Shown here one piece after another: positions 33,903-42,740 of a stretch of 43,170 nt of DNA. Under the pieces are notes generated by a model. That model made no database searches. It was not told the DNA's origin and worked only from the letters and a program-made list of their open reading frames with translations. The translations under genes and the position numbers were made by a program. The stretch spans positions 1 through 43,170 of the forward strand of contig JAOZUO010000039.1 in NCBI GenBank assembly GCA_029938605.1, read 5' to 3'. The DNA is from Deltaproteobacteria bacterium. Lineage in GTDB: Bacteria > Myxococcota_A > Polyangia > HGW-17 > JAJRWW01. Every line of letters begins with the position of its first letter. Position 1 is the stretch's first letter.

Positions 33903-34736
33903 ATGAAATCCTATCTTGAGCTGCTTCGACGTGTGCGTCATGAGGGTGTATTGCGGGACGACCGTACCGGCACCGGGACCTACTCCATATTCGGGCATCA
34001 GCTTCGCGTGGATCTCGCGGCGGGGTTTCCCCTGGTGACCACCAAGCGGTGCCACTACAAGTCCATTGTCCATGAGCTCTTGTGGTTCGTGCGCGGTGAG
34101 ACCAACGTGCGCTCCTTGCGGGAGGCGGGGGTGACCATCTGGGATGAGTGGGCCGCCCCGGACGGAGAGCTCGGGCCGGTGTACGGTAAGCAGTGGCGTC
34201 GATGGGAGGGGCCTGACGGCAGGGTGGTGGACCAGCTCGCCGACGTGGTGGCCGAGATCCGGGCCAACCCCACATCTCGACGGCTTCTGGTGAGCGCCTG
34301 GAACCCGGCGGTGTTGCCTGATCCCCAGGTTTCGCCCGCGGACAACGCCGCCGCCGGGAGACAGGCCCTGCCGCCCTGCCATTGCCTCTTTCAGTTTTAC
34401 GTGGCCGAGGAGAGGCTCTCCTGTCAGCTCTACCAGCGCAGCGCCGACGTCTTTTTGGGCGTGCCCTTCAACATCGCTTCCTACGCCTTGCTCACGCTGA
34501 TGATCGCCCAGGTCACGGGTCTGGGTCCCGGGGAGCTCGTACACACCTTCGGCGACGCGCACCTGTACACCAACCACCTCGCCCAGGCGGACCTGCAGCT
34601 TGGCCGGGAGCCGCGCCCCTTGCCGCGCATGATCCTGGATCGGGCTGTGCGGGAGCTCGGGGATTTCCGCTTTGAGAGCTTCGGGCTCCAGGACTACAAT
34701 CCCCACCCGGGTATCGCCGCACCCATCGCGGTGTGA
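33903..34736 (+). CDS. thyA: Thymidylate synthase
   Basis: A 277-residue ThyA that methylates dUMP to dTMP with 5,10-methylene-tetrahydrofolate. [18 protein letters not shown] holds the phosphate-binding arginine; the catalytic cysteine is C159 in [23 protein letters not shown] and the [12 protein letters not shown] block complete the active site. ATG 33903 is the natural start; upstream in-frame codons do not look coding. It is followed by folA after 21 nt, the common thyA-folA arrangement where DHFR recycles the dihydrofolate made by ThyA. Confidence 0.97.
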   Translation: MKSYLELLRRVRHEGVLRDDRTGTGTYSIFGHQLRVDLAAGFPLVTTKRCHYKSIVHELLWFVRGETNVRSLREAGVTIWDEWAAPDGELGPVYGKQWRRWEGPDGRVVDQLADVVAEIRANPTSRRLLVSAWNPAVLPDPQVSPADNAAAGRQALPPCHCLFQFYVAEERLSCQLYQRSADVFLGVPFNIASYALLTLMIAQVTGLGPGELVHTFGDAHLYTNHLAQADLQLGREPRPLPRMILDRAVRELGDFRFESFGLQDYNPHPGIAAPIAV

Positions 34737-34757
34737 AAAACTTCTTTGGAGGGACCC

Positions 34758-35261
34758 ATGAAGATCTCCTTTATCGTAGCGGTGGCCCGAGGCGGCGTCA
34801 TTGGTCACCAGGGTGGCTTGCCCTGGCGCCTGTCGGCCGACCTCCGGTACTTCAAGCGCACCACCATGGGGCGCCCCCTGGTCATGGGTCGCAAGACCTG
34901 GGACTCCATCGGGCGGCCCCTGCCGGGCCGGGAGAACCTCGTCGTATCCCGCCAGCCGGACTTCGCCCCGCTGGGCGTGCGGGTGATCCACGACCTCGAC
35001 GAGGCCCTCGCCCTGGCGCGGCGCATCGCCGAGGCCGACGGCGTGGACGAGATCATGGTCATCGGCGGCGCCCAGATCTTCGACGCCTTGCGGCCCCGGG
35101 CTGACCGAATCTATCTCACCGAGATCCACGCGCCCATCCCCGGCGATGTGTTCTTCGCCCCACCGGACCCCGCCCGCTGGTCCGAGACCTCCCGGTCAGA
35201 GCGGCTGACCGATACGCGGTCCGGGCTCGACTACACCTTTGTGGTCTACGAGCGAAAGTAA
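34758..35261 (+). CDS. folA: Dihydrofolate reductase
   Basis: A 167-residue DHFR. ISFIVAVARGGVIGHQGGLPW, with the WRL and MGRKTWDSIGRPLPGR blocks, and MVIGGAQIFD for NADPH binding are typical. The residue after LPWRLSAD provides the substrate-binding acid. ATG 34758 has GGAGGG 4 nt upstream. It restores tetrahydrofolate after the ThyA reaction and is co-transcribed with thyA. Confidence 0.95.
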   Translation: MKISFIVAVARGGVIGHQGGLPWRLSADLRYFKRTTMGRPLVMGRKTWDSIGRPLPGRENLVVSRQPDFAPLGVRVIHDLDEALALARRIAEADGVDEIMVIGGAQIFDALRPRADRIYLTEIHAPIPGDVFFAPPDPARWSETSRSERLTDTRSGLDYTFVVYERK

Positions 35262-35275
35262 ATACATCGGATTGG

Positions 35276-35306
35276 TTGACTTATGGGGTTGGGGTGCGAA
35301 TGTTAA
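35276..35306 (+). promoter_or_regulatory. Possible promoter of the glyoxylate-shunt operon
   Basis: TTGACT at 35276-35281 is followed by AT-richer AATGTTAAG around 35299-35307. Spacing to the best -10 (TGTTAA) is 19 nt, longer than ideal. It lies about 55 bp before the aceB start. Confidence 0.35.
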
Positions 35307-35335
35307 GTACGTTCTGAGTCAGCAAAGGAGCTCTC

Positions 35336-37018
35336 ATGGCTACGGCTAAGGCTACGGTTACGTACGATACTGAGGCGGGCACCCTGGAGATTCTGGGGCA
35401 CGTGTCTGACTCCTTCGCCCAGATCCTCACGCCGGAGGCCCTTGCTTTTGTCGCCGACCTGGCGGGCGCTTTTCGGGGGCGGGTCACCGAGCTGCTCCAA
35501 AGACGCCGCGAGGTGCAGGGGCGATATGACGCCGGGGAGCGCCCCGGGTTCCTCTCCGAGACCCGCGAGATCCGGGAGTCGGACTGGACGGTGGCGCCTC
35601 TGCCCGGGGATCTTCTGGATCGGCGGGTAGAGATCACCGGCCCGGTAACCCGCAAGCTGATCATCAACGCCCTGAACTCCGGTGCCAACGTCTTCATGGC
35701 GGATTTTGAAGACGCCACGGCGCCGAGCTGGGAGAACCTGGTGGAGGGGCAGGTCAACCTGCTCGACGCCATCGCCCGCACCATCGACTTCACGGACGCT
35801 GCCTCCGGCAAGGAGTACAAGCTGGCCAGTGAGGTGGCCACGCTCTTTGTGCGACCCCGGGGTTGGCACCTGTGGGAGAGCCACGTGCTGCTCGACGGTA
35901 AGCCTATCCCGGGCGCGCTGCTGGACTTCGGCCTGTATCTGTTCCACAACGCGGCCCCCCTGCTTGAGCGGTCCACCGGGCCGTACTTCTATCTACCCAA
36001 GCTGCAGAGTCACACAGAGGCGCGCCTTTGGAACGATGTCTTTGTCCGGGCCGAGCAGCGGCTCAGCCTGGAGCCCGGGACCATCAAGGCCACGGTGCTC
36101 ATCGAGACCCTCCCCGCCGCCTTTGAGATGGACGAGATCCTCTACGAGCTGCGGGATCACTCCGCCGGCCTGAACTGCGGGCGATGGGATTACATCTTCA
36201 GCTTCATCAAGACCTTTCGGGCCGACGCGTCCTTTGTGTTGCCGGACCGTGGACAGGTGGGCATGGACCAACCCTTCATGACCGCCTACACCACCCTGGT
36301 CATACAGACCTGCCATCGGCGTGGCGTACACGCCATGGGCGGCATGGCGGCACAGATCCCCATCAAGGCGGACCCGGAGGCCAACGCCGCGGCCCTGGAG
36401 AAGGTGCGGGCGGACAAGCTCCGTGAGGTGCAAAACGGCCACGACGGCACCTGGGTGGCCCACCCCGGCCTGGTGGACCTCGCCCGCGCGGTCTTTGACG
36501 AGCACATGCCCGCTCCCAATCAGATCGAACGCAAGCGGTCCGATGTCAAGATCACCGCCGCCGATCTCATCCGGGTGCCCGAGGGCACCCGCTCCGAGGA
36601 GGGGCTGCGCCAGAACGTCAGCGTGGGGATCCAGTACCTGGCGTCCTGGCTGGGGGGCAACGGCTGCGTGCCCCTGTACCACCTCATGGAGGACGCCGCC
36701 ACGGCGGAGATCTCCCGCACCCAGGTGTGGCAGTGGCAGCGGTACGGCGCGTCTTTGGCCGACGGTCGTGAGGTGAGCCCGGACTTCGTGCGGCGGGTGC
36801 TTGACGACGAGCTCGGCAAGATCCGTGGCGCAGTCGGAGAGGACCGCTATACCACCGGGCATTTCGAGCAAGCCGGTGAGCTGTTTCGCACCTTGATCAC
36901 CGCCGAGGACTACGAAGAGTTTTTGACCCTCCCGGCCTACGCTTTGCTTATTGGGCAGTCCGACCCCGAGAACGAGCCAGAGAGCGACCCCGAGAACGAA
37001 CCTAGGAGCGCATCATGA
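35336..37018 (+). CDS. aceB: Malate synthase A
   Basis: A 560-residue malate synthase that condenses glyoxylate and acetyl-CoA to malate. The [20 protein letters not shown] block, the DYIFSFIK segment, [23 protein letters not shown] and the C-terminal [21 protein letters not shown] block identify isoform A. AAAGGAG precedes ATG. It is slightly longer than the usual 530-540 residues because of a C-terminal tail with a duplicated SDPENEP unit. Its stop overlaps the aceA start, so both glyoxylate bypass enzymes are made together. Confidence 0.96.
   Translation: MATAKATVTYDTEAGTLEILGHVSDSFAQILTPEALAFVADLAGAFRGRVTELLQRRREVQGRYDAGERPGFLSETREIRESDWTVAPLPGDLLDRRVEITGPVTRKLIINALNSGANVFMADFEDATAPSWENLVEGQVNLLDAIARTIDFTDAASGKEYKLASEVATLFVRPRGWHLWESHVLLDGKPIPGALLDFGLYLFHNAAPLLERSTGPYFYLPKLQSHTEARLWNDVFVRAEQRLSLEPGTIKATVLIETLPAAFEMDEILYELRDHSAGLNCGRWDYIFSFIKTFRADASFVLPDRGQVGMDQPFMTAYTTLVIQTCHRRGVHAMGGMAAQIPIKADPEANAAALEKVRADKLREVQNGHDGTWVAHPGLVDLARAVFDEHMPAPNQIERKRSDVKITAADLIRVPEGTRSEEGLRQNVSVGIQYLASWLGGNGCVPLYHLMEDAATAEISRTQVWQWQRYGASLADGREVSPDFVRRVLDDELGKIRGAVGEDRYTTGHFEQAGELFRTLITAEDYEEFLTLPAYALLIGQSDPENEPESDPENEPRSAS
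36959..37006. repeat. Duplicated 24-bp unit at the aceB 3' end
   Basis: Two 24-bp copies (36959-36982 and 36983-37006), differing at five bases, encode two SDPENEP-x octapeptides in the acidic tail of malate synthase just before the stop codon. Confidence 0.85.
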
Positions 37019-38298
37019 ATACCGAGTATCTGACCGGCAGCAATCTGAGCGACCAGAGTCCCGCGGCGGCCAAGCGCTGGGAGGGCATCGAGCGCCCCTA
37101 TACCGTGGCCGAGGTGGAGCAGCTTCGCGGCTCCCTGCGGATCCGTCACACCCTGGCGGAGGTGGGCGCGGCCCGGCTCTGGGCGTTACTGCACACCGAG
37201 GACTACATCAACGCTCTGGGCGCCCTCAGCGGCAACCAGGCGGTGCAGATGGTCAAGGCCGGGTTGCAGGCCATTTACCTGTCGGGGTGGCAGGTGGCGG
37301 CGGACGCGAACCTGTCGGGTAATACCTACCCCGACCAGTCTCTCTACCCGGCCAACTCCGTGCCCACGGTGGTTCGCCGGCTCAACGCCGCCCTCGGCCG
37401 TGCCGACCAGATCGACCATGGCGAGGGAACCGACGACACCCACTGGTACGCCCCCATCGTCGCGGACGCCGAGGCGGGGTTTGGCGGCCCGCTCAACGCT
37501 TTCGAGCTCATGAAGTCCATGATCGAAGCCGGCGCCGCGGGTGTGCACTTCGAGGATCAGCTCGCCGCGGAGAAGAAGTGCGGCCACCTGGGGGGCAAGG
37601 TGCTCGTGCCCACCAGCCAGTTTGTGCGGACCCTCGTATCGGCGCGTCTGGCGGCGGATGTCATGGACGTGGACACGGTGCTCATCGCCCGCACCGACGC
37701 TTTTAGCGCGACCCTGCTCACCTCGGACATCGACGAGCGGGACCAACCGTTTCTGACCGGCGAGCGTACGCCGGAGGGTTTTTATCATGTGAAAAACGGC
37801 CTGGATCTCGCCATCGCCCGTGGCCTGGCCTACGCGCCCTACGCGGACCTGTTGTGGTGCGAGACCTCCACGCCGGACCTCGACGACGCTCGCCGCTTCG
37901 CCGAGGCCATCCATGCCAAGTTCCCGGGGAAGCTGCTGGCCTACAATTGCTCGCCTTCCTTCAACTGGAAGCGGAAGCTGGACGAGGCCACCATCGCCAA
38001 ATTCCAGCGGGAGTTGGGCGCCATGGGGTACAAGTTCCAGTTTGTGACCCTGGCGGGGTTCCACGCCCTGAACCACTCCATGTTCGAGCTGGCCCGGGGG
38101 TACAAGGCGCGCGGCATGGCCGCCTACTCCGAGCTTCAGCAGGCGGAGTTCGCCTCCGAGGAGCACGGCTACACGGCCACGCGCCACCAACGCGAGGTGG
38201 GTACGGGCTACTTCGATCAAGTGGCCCAGGTGATCTCCGGTGGCACCGCCTCCACCCTGGCCCTTACCAACTCCACCGAGGCGGAGCAGTTTCATTAG
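37015..38298 (+). CDS. aceA: Isocitrate lyase
   Basis: A 427-residue isocitrate lyase that splits isocitrate into succinate and glyoxylate. The signature [14 protein letters not shown] carries catalytic C189; [26 protein letters not shown] is the metal and substrate region, and CETSTPD and NCSPSFNWK follow. The ATG overlaps the aceB stop by 4 nt. Together they allow growth on acetate or fatty acids. Isocitrate dehydrogenase genes follow after 96 bp, so the branch-point enzymes lie side by side. Confidence 0.97.
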   Translation: MNTEYLTGSNLSDQSPAAAKRWEGIERPYTVAEVEQLRGSLRIRHTLAEVGAARLWALLHTEDYINALGALSGNQAVQMVKAGLQAIYLSGWQVAADANLSGNTYPDQSLYPANSVPTVVRRLNAALGRADQIDHGEGTDDTHWYAPIVADAEAGFGGPLNAFELMKSMIEAGAAGVHFEDQLAAEKKCGHLGGKVLVPTSQFVRTLVSARLAADVMDVDTVLIARTDAFSATLLTSDIDERDQPFLTGERTPEGFYHVKNGLDLAIARGLAYAPYADLLWCETSTPDLDDARRFAEAIHAKFPGKLLAYNCSPSFNWKRKLDEATIAKFQRELGAMGYKFQFVTLAGFHALNHSMFELARGYKARGMAAYSELQQAEFASEEHGYTATRHQREVGTGYFDQVAQVISGGTASTLALTNSTEAEQFH

Positions 38299-38341
38299 GA
38301 CCTCAGCGCAGCAGTGGGGTGTAGCCCCCCCCGCCTCTTCC

Positions 38342-38387
38342 GTTCTCCCCAATCATGGATATGTTAGACCGGGTACTCGCGGAGAAC
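38342..38387 (+). promoter_or_regulatory. Inverted repeat covering the ribosome site of the first IDH gene
   Basis: GTTCTCC (38342-38348) is complementary to GGAGAAC (38381-38387), whose GGAG is the Shine-Dalgarno sequence for ATG 38395. A 7-bp helix with a 32-nt loop would hide the ribosome site. This could be a translational switch or chance. Confidence 0.35.
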
Positions 38388-38394
38388 TGAACCG

Positions 38395-39393
38395 ATGAAA
38401 TACGGAATTACGCTGATACCGGGAGACGGCATCGGCACCGAGGTGAGTGAGGCCGCGGTGCGGATCGTCGAGGCCTGTGGACCAGACATCGAGTGGGATC
38501 GCGTGGACGCGGGCGCCGGCGCGGTGGATAAGCACGGCACCACCCTGCCTGAGGAAGTGCTGGCGTCCATCCGCGAGCGGCGGGTGGCCCTCAAGGGGCC
38601 GCTCACCACGCCCGTGGGAAAGGGCTTCGTCAGCGTCAACGTCACCCTGCGTAAGAAGCTCGAGCTGTACGTGAGCCTGCGGCCGGTGAACACCCTGGCG
38701 GGCGTGAAGACTCCCTACGAGGACGTGGACCTGGTGGTCTTTCGCGAGAACACCGAGGGGCTCTACTCCGGCCTCGAGCATGAGCCCGTGGACGGTGTGG
38801 TGGAGACCCTGCGGGTGAGCTCGGAGCACGCGGCTCGGCGGTTGACGCGCTTCGCCTACGACTGGAGCCGTTTCGAGGGACGTCGCAAGGTCCACCTGGT
38901 GCACAACGCCTCTGACTTCAAGCTCGCCGACGGTCAGTTCCTGGAAGTGGCCCACCAGGTGGCCTCGGACTACCCGTACATCGAAACCCGGGACATCCTC
39001 ATGACCCAGGCGTGCATGCAGCTGGCCAAGGCGCCCGAAGGGTTTGACGTGTTGATCATGGAGAACCTCTTTGGAGACATCATGAGCGACCTGTGCGCCG
39101 GCCTGGTGGGGGGCCTCGGGGTGGTGCCCGGCGCCAACATTGGGGACCGTTACGCCGTGTTCGAGGCGGTACACGGCAGCGCCCCGGACATCGCCGGCAA
39201 GGGCGTGGCCAATCCCATCGCCCTCACGCGTTCGGCTGCGCTCATGCTCAAGCACATAGGGGAGCGGGATGCGGCCCGTCGCATCGAGCGTTCCATCGGC
39301 CGACTGCTCGAGCGTGGTGAGACGCTTACGCCGGATCTGGGGGGCAGCGCTAGCACCAGCCAGGTCACCGATGCCATCATCAGGGAGCTTTGA
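38395..39393 (+). CDS. NAD-type isocitrate dehydrogenase family subunit A (catalytic-site side)
   Basis: A 332-residue member of the IDH/IPMDH family. Isocitrate-binding residues match E. coli Icd: S80, N82, R86, R96, R117, with Y124 at the Tyr160 position and D228/D232 as metal ligands. The D265-I266 pair is the NAD-specificity signature instead of NADP. However, the catalytic lysine (Lys230 equivalent) is N171 and the Asp283 equivalent is T204; both normally reach into the partner subunit's site. It can thus bind isocitrate but not complete a neighbour's active site. The next gene supplies exactly these residues. Product: 2-oxoglutarate and NADH, with partner. Confidence 0.88.
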   Translation: MKYGITLIPGDGIGTEVSEAAVRIVEACGPDIEWDRVDAGAGAVDKHGTTLPEEVLASIRERRVALKGPLTTPVGKGFVSVNVTLRKKLELYVSLRPVNTLAGVKTPYEDVDLVVFRENTEGLYSGLEHEPVDGVVETLRVSSEHAARRLTRFAYDWSRFEGRRKVHLVHNASDFKLADGQFLEVAHQVASDYPYIETRDILMTQACMQLAKAPEGFDVLIMENLFGDIMSDLCAGLVGGLGVVPGANIGDRYAVFEAVHGSAPDIAGKGVANPIALTRSAALMLKHIGERDAARRIERSIGRLLERGETLTPDLGGSASTSQVTDAIIREL

Positions 39394-39395
39394 CC

Positions 39396-40397
39396 ATGAG
39401 CCACACCGTGACCCTGATTCCCGGAGACAGCCTCGGCGACGAGCTCGCGCCCGTCGTCGAGCGCGTGATAGAGGCCGTGGGCGTGGAGATCCACTGGGAG
39501 ATCGCGGCGGCCGGCCGGAAGGCCTACGAAGACACCGGAGATCCGCTCCCGCCCGAGACCCTGGAGCTCATCCGGAAAAACAAGGTGGCCCTCAAGGGGC
39601 GTATTCGGACCCCCCTTCAGACCGGCTATCGCAGCCCGGATCATCGGCTGCACAAGGGGCTCGATCTCTATGCGGCCAAGCGGCGCATCCAGAACCTGCC
39701 GGGCCTGCCAAGCCGCCACCAGGGGTTGAACCTGGTGATCACCCACGAGTGCACCGAGGACGTGAACGTGGGGCTGGAGCACGAGCTTTTACCGGGGGTC
39801 ATTCAGTCCATCAAGATCACCACTCGGGACGCTTGTCTGCGCATCGCGCGGTACGCCTTCGAGTTCGCCAGGCGTCACGGCCGGGAGCGGGTGACCCTGG
39901 TGCACAAGGCCAACATCATGAAGCGGTCCGATGGCCTCTTCATCCGTTGCGGCCAGGAGGTGGCCGAGGACTATCCGGATATCACTCTGGAGACCATCAT
40001 CGCCGACAACGCCTGCATGCAGATGGTGTCGCGTCCCCAGCAGTTCGATGTGGTGCTGGCGCAGAACCTATTCGGGGAGATCCTCTCGAGCGTGGGCGCG
40101 GGAGTGGCCGGCGGCATCAGCGCTGTTTGGGGGGAGCTTGCCGGAGACCAGGGCATACGTGTGTACGAGGTGCTGCACGGCTTCGCGCCGCGGCTCGCCG
40201 GCAAGGGCATCGCCAACCCGCTGCCCTTCCTGATGCCCACCGTTGCCATGCTCCGCCACCTCAAGGAGATGGAGGCCTCCGATCGCCTGCGTCGCGCCAT
40301 CTCCGCCACCCTGGAAGCCGGTATCAAGAGCCCGGATCTCGGCGGTGACGCCGATACCCAGACCTTCGCCTCGGCCATCATCGAACGGTTGGATTGA
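39396..40397 (+). CDS. Isocitrate dehydrogenase family subunit B (donor of Lys and Asp, degenerate own site)
   Basis: A 333-residue paralogue in the same register as subunit A. It keeps K171 (HKANIMK) and D204 (IIAD), the two residues contributed across the dimer interface, but its own isocitrate site is degraded: D82 for Asn, H86 and H117 for Arg, N124 for Tyr, E228 and S232 for the metal aspartates. The nucleotide specificity pair is Arg-Leu. It is therefore likely a regulatory/donor subunit like the eukaryotic NAD-IDH regulatory chains. ATG 39396 follows the subunit A stop by 2 nt. Confidence 0.87.
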   Translation: MSHTVTLIPGDSLGDELAPVVERVIEAVGVEIHWEIAAAGRKAYEDTGDPLPPETLELIRKNKVALKGRIRTPLQTGYRSPDHRLHKGLDLYAAKRRIQNLPGLPSRHQGLNLVITHECTEDVNVGLEHELLPGVIQSIKITTRDACLRIARYAFEFARRHGRERVTLVHKANIMKRSDGLFIRCGQEVAEDYPDITLETIIADNACMQMVSRPQQFDVVLAQNLFGEILSSVGAGVAGGISAVWGELAGDQGIRVYEVLHGFAPRLAGKGIANPLPFLMPTVAMLRHLKEMEASDRLRRAISATLEAGIKSPDLGGDADTQTFASAIIERLD

Positions 40398-40415
40398 ATA
40401 GAACGGTTGGATTGA
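40383..40415 (+). repeat. Tandem duplication of the IDH subunit B 3' end
   Basis: GAACGGTTGGATTGA, which contains the last codons and the stop of subunit B, occurs at 40383-40397 and again at 40401-40415, separated by ATA. The second copy fills the spacer immediately before the cystathionine beta-synthase start and takes the place of a normal ribosome site. Confidence 0.93.
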
Positions 40416-40416
40416 T

Positions 40417-41460
40417 ATGAACCGGCACGACAACATTCTTCAGGCCATTGGCAACACCCCCCTGGTACGACTTAACCGGGTGGCCGCGGAGGTTTCGTCG
40501 ACCCTGTGGGCCAAGGTCGAGCTCATGAACCCCAGCGGCAGCGTCAAGGATCGGCTGGCGTACTACATTATCGAAGACGCCGAGGCCAAGGGGCTGCTCA
40601 AGCCCGGCGGCACCATCGTGGAGAATTCTTCGGGCAACACCGGCGCCGCTTTGGCCATGGTGGCGGCGGTGAAGGGCTACCGTTGCATTATCACCATGCC
40701 CGACAAGATGAGTGACGAGAAACGACTCACCATGGAGGGGCTCGGGGCCGAGGTGGTGATCACGCCCACGGACGTGCCCGCGGACTCTCCCGAGAGCTAC
40801 TACTCCACGGCGCGCCGGCTCGCCTCGGAGATCCCCGGGGCCTTCTATCCGGACCAGTACAACAACCCGGTGAACATCGAGGCCCACTACCGTCACACCG
40901 GACCCGAGCTATGGGAGCAGTCCGGCGGAGAGATTGATGCCGTGGTGGCGGGCATCGGCACGGGGGGCACCCTGAGCGGCGTGGGGCGCTACCTCAAGGA
41001 GCAGAACCCCGACATCCAGGTGGTGGCGGTGGATCCCTACGGGTCGGTGTTTTACGACCACTGGAAATCCGGCGCGGCGGCCACGCCCCACGTGTACGCG
41101 GTGGAGGGCATCGGCGAGGACTACCTGGTGGAGGCCGTGGACTTTTCGCTCATCGACGAGATGGTCCAGGTGGACGACCGCGTCTCCTTCGAGATGACCC
41201 GGCGTCTCGCCCAGCAGGAGGGGATCCTCGCCGGCGGGTCCAGCGGCTCGGTGGTGTGGGGCGCCCTGCGCTACGCCGAGCAGTTGGCCGAGCCGAAGAA
41301 CATCGTGGTCTTTTTGGCGGACTCCGGCTCCCGATATCTCAGCAAGGTCTACGACAAAAAGTGGATGGAGGAGAAGGGATTTGCCGATGCCTCCGATGAG
41401 ACCAAGGCTGGGACCAAGGCCGGGACCAAGGCCGGGACCAAGACCGGGACTAAGCCATGA
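40417..41460 (+). CDS. Cystathionine beta-synthase (no Bateman domain)
   Basis: A 347-residue PLP enzyme of fold type II. PSGSVKDR carries the Schiff-base lysine K44, ENSSGNTGAALA binds the substrate carboxylate and GIGTGGTLSG binds the PLP phosphate. The PDKMSDEK and DSPESYYSTARRLA blocks are those of cystathionine beta-synthase rather than simple cysteine synthase. It would join serine and homocysteine to cystathionine. No C-terminal CBS pair domain is present; instead the protein ends in a (AGTK)n tail. The next gene, overlapping by 4 nt, completes reverse transsulfuration. No clear ribosome site precedes ATG. Confidence 0.9.
   Translation: MNRHDNILQAIGNTPLVRLNRVAAEVSSTLWAKVELMNPSGSVKDRLAYYIIEDAEAKGLLKPGGTIVENSSGNTGAALAMVAAVKGYRCIITMPDKMSDEKRLTMEGLGAEVVITPTDVPADSPESYYSTARRLASEIPGAFYPDQYNNPVNIEAHYRHTGPELWEQSGGEIDAVVAGIGTGGTLSGVGRYLKEQNPDIQVVAVDPYGSVFYDHWKSGAAATPHVYAVEGIGEDYLVEAVDFSLIDEMVQVDDRVSFEMTRRLAQQEGILAGGSSGSVVWGALRYAEQLAEPKNIVVFLADSGSRYLSKVYDKKWMEEKGFADASDETKAGTKAGTKAGTKTGTKP
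41401..41454. repeat. 12-bp tandem repeat at the cystathionine beta-synthase 3' end
   Basis: About four and a half 12-bp units related to ACCAAGGCCGGG encode a C-terminal tail of repeated Thr-Lys-Ala-Gly. The unit length preserves the frame and the repeat ends just before the overlapping stop/start. Confidence 0.9.
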
Positions 41461-42623
41461 AATTCGATACCCGAGCCGTGCACGTGGGGGAGGAGCCCAA
41501 CTTCGCCCCCGGTGGCACCGGCGACGTGGTGATGCCCATCCACCTCGCGTCTACCTTCGCCCGCGCTCGGATCGACGAGCCCACGGCGGGCTACGAGTAC
41601 TCCCGATCCGGCAACCCCACCCGGGACGGCCTGGAGCGGCGCCTCGCGGCTCTGGAGGACGGGCGCCACGGGTTGGCCTTCGCTTCGGGCCTGGCCGCCG
41701 AGACGGCGGTGGTGCTGTCGCTGCTTCGTCCCGGGGACCACGTGGTGCTCTTCGACGATCTCTACGGCGGCTCCCGGCGCTTGTTTACCAAGGTCTTTAG
41801 CGAGCAGTGGGGCCTGTCGATCACCTTTGTGGACGCCAGGGATCCGGAGAATGTGGCCAAAGCCATGCGACCCGAGACCCGCATGATCTGGCTGGAGACC
41901 CCCACCAACCCGCTGCTCAAGCTGTGTGACATCGAGGCCATCTGCGACCTGGCCCAGCGCAAGAACTGTCTGGTGGCGGTGGACAACACCTTCATGACCC
42001 CCGCCTTCCAGCGTCCCCTCTCCCTGGGCGCGGATCTGGTCGTGCACTCCACCACCAAGTACTTAAACGGCCACAGCGACTCGGTGGGCGGCGCGGTGAT
42101 CGTCAACGACGACGACCTGCACGAGCGGCTGCGGTTTCACCAGAACGCCGCCGGAGCGGTGCTGTCGCCCTTTGACAGCTTCCTGGTGCTGCGGGGGCTC
42201 AAGACCCTGGGCGTACGCATGCGTGCTCACCAGGACAGCGCCGCACGTATTGCGGCCTGGCTCTCGGAGCGCTCCGAGGTGTCGGGGGTCATCTACCCCG
42301 GGCTCGACAGCCACCCCCAGCACGACCTCGCGGCTCGGCAGATGTCGGGCTTTGGCGGCATGGTGTCCTTCGAGTTGGAGGGCGGCCTCACCGCTGCCCG
42401 GGTGGTGCTCGAGTCCCTGGAGATCTTCGCCCTGGCCGAGTCCCTGGGCGGGGTGGAGTCCCTCGTCGAGAGCCCGGCCCTGATGACCCACGCCTCCGTA
42501 CCCGCCCAGGCCCGACTCGACATCGGCCTGGCCGATGGACTGGTCCGCCTCTCGGTGGGTATCGAGGATCCCGAGGATCTGCTCGCCGACCTGGACCAGG
42601 CATTGAAGAAAATCCACACCTAG
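41457..42623 (+). CDS. Cystathionine gamma-lyase/gamma-synthase family PLP enzyme
   Basis: A 388-residue Cys/Met metabolism PLP enzyme. YEYSRSGNPTRDGLE, the FASGLAAETAV phosphate loop, AVDNTFMTPAFQRPL and HSTTKYLNGHSD with K201 are all present. Beside a cystathionine beta-synthase, the lyase direction (cystathionine to cysteine, 2-oxobutyrate and ammonia) is most likely, giving cysteine from methionine. Gamma-synthase activity cannot be excluded from sequence alone. ATGA overlap with the upstream gene. Confidence 0.92.
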   Translation: MKFDTRAVHVGEEPNFAPGGTGDVVMPIHLASTFARARIDEPTAGYEYSRSGNPTRDGLERRLAALEDGRHGLAFASGLAAETAVVLSLLRPGDHVVLFDDLYGGSRRLFTKVFSEQWGLSITFVDARDPENVAKAMRPETRMIWLETPTNPLLKLCDIEAICDLAQRKNCLVAVDNTFMTPAFQRPLSLGADLVVHSTTKYLNGHSDSVGGAVIVNDDDLHERLRFHQNAAGAVLSPFDSFLVLRGLKTLGVRMRAHQDSAARIAAWLSERSEVSGVIYPGLDSHPQHDLAARQMSGFGGMVSFELEGGLTAARVVLESLEIFALAESLGGVESLVESPALMTHASVPAQARLDIGLADGLVRLSVGIEDPEDLLADLDQALKKIHT

Positions 42624-42633
42624 CGTCCAACCC

Positions 42634-42716
42634 TTTGCCTTTTTCCTCCGCCTCCGCTTCTGCCTTTGCCTCTGCCTCTGCTTCTGCCTCTGCCTCTGCT
42701 TCTGCTTCTGCCTCCG
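42634..42716. repeat. TCTGCC-type hexanucleotide microsatellite
   Basis: An 83-bp pyrimidine-rich run of CTTTGCC, CTCCGCC, TCTGCC and CTCTGCT variants fills most of the convergent spacer between the transsulfuration operon and the VOC gene. Read on the minus strand it would give an (Ala-Glu)n run, but no gene there is supported. Confidence 0.9.
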
Positions 42717-42740
42717 GCCTGGAGCCCGTCTCCAGTTCTG

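Noticed and set aside
42634..42716. Possible CRISPR array or coding (Ala-Glu)n extension of the minus-strand gene
   Set aside because: Units are six bases without spacers, so it is a microsatellite, and the adjacent VOC gene ends with its own stop before it.
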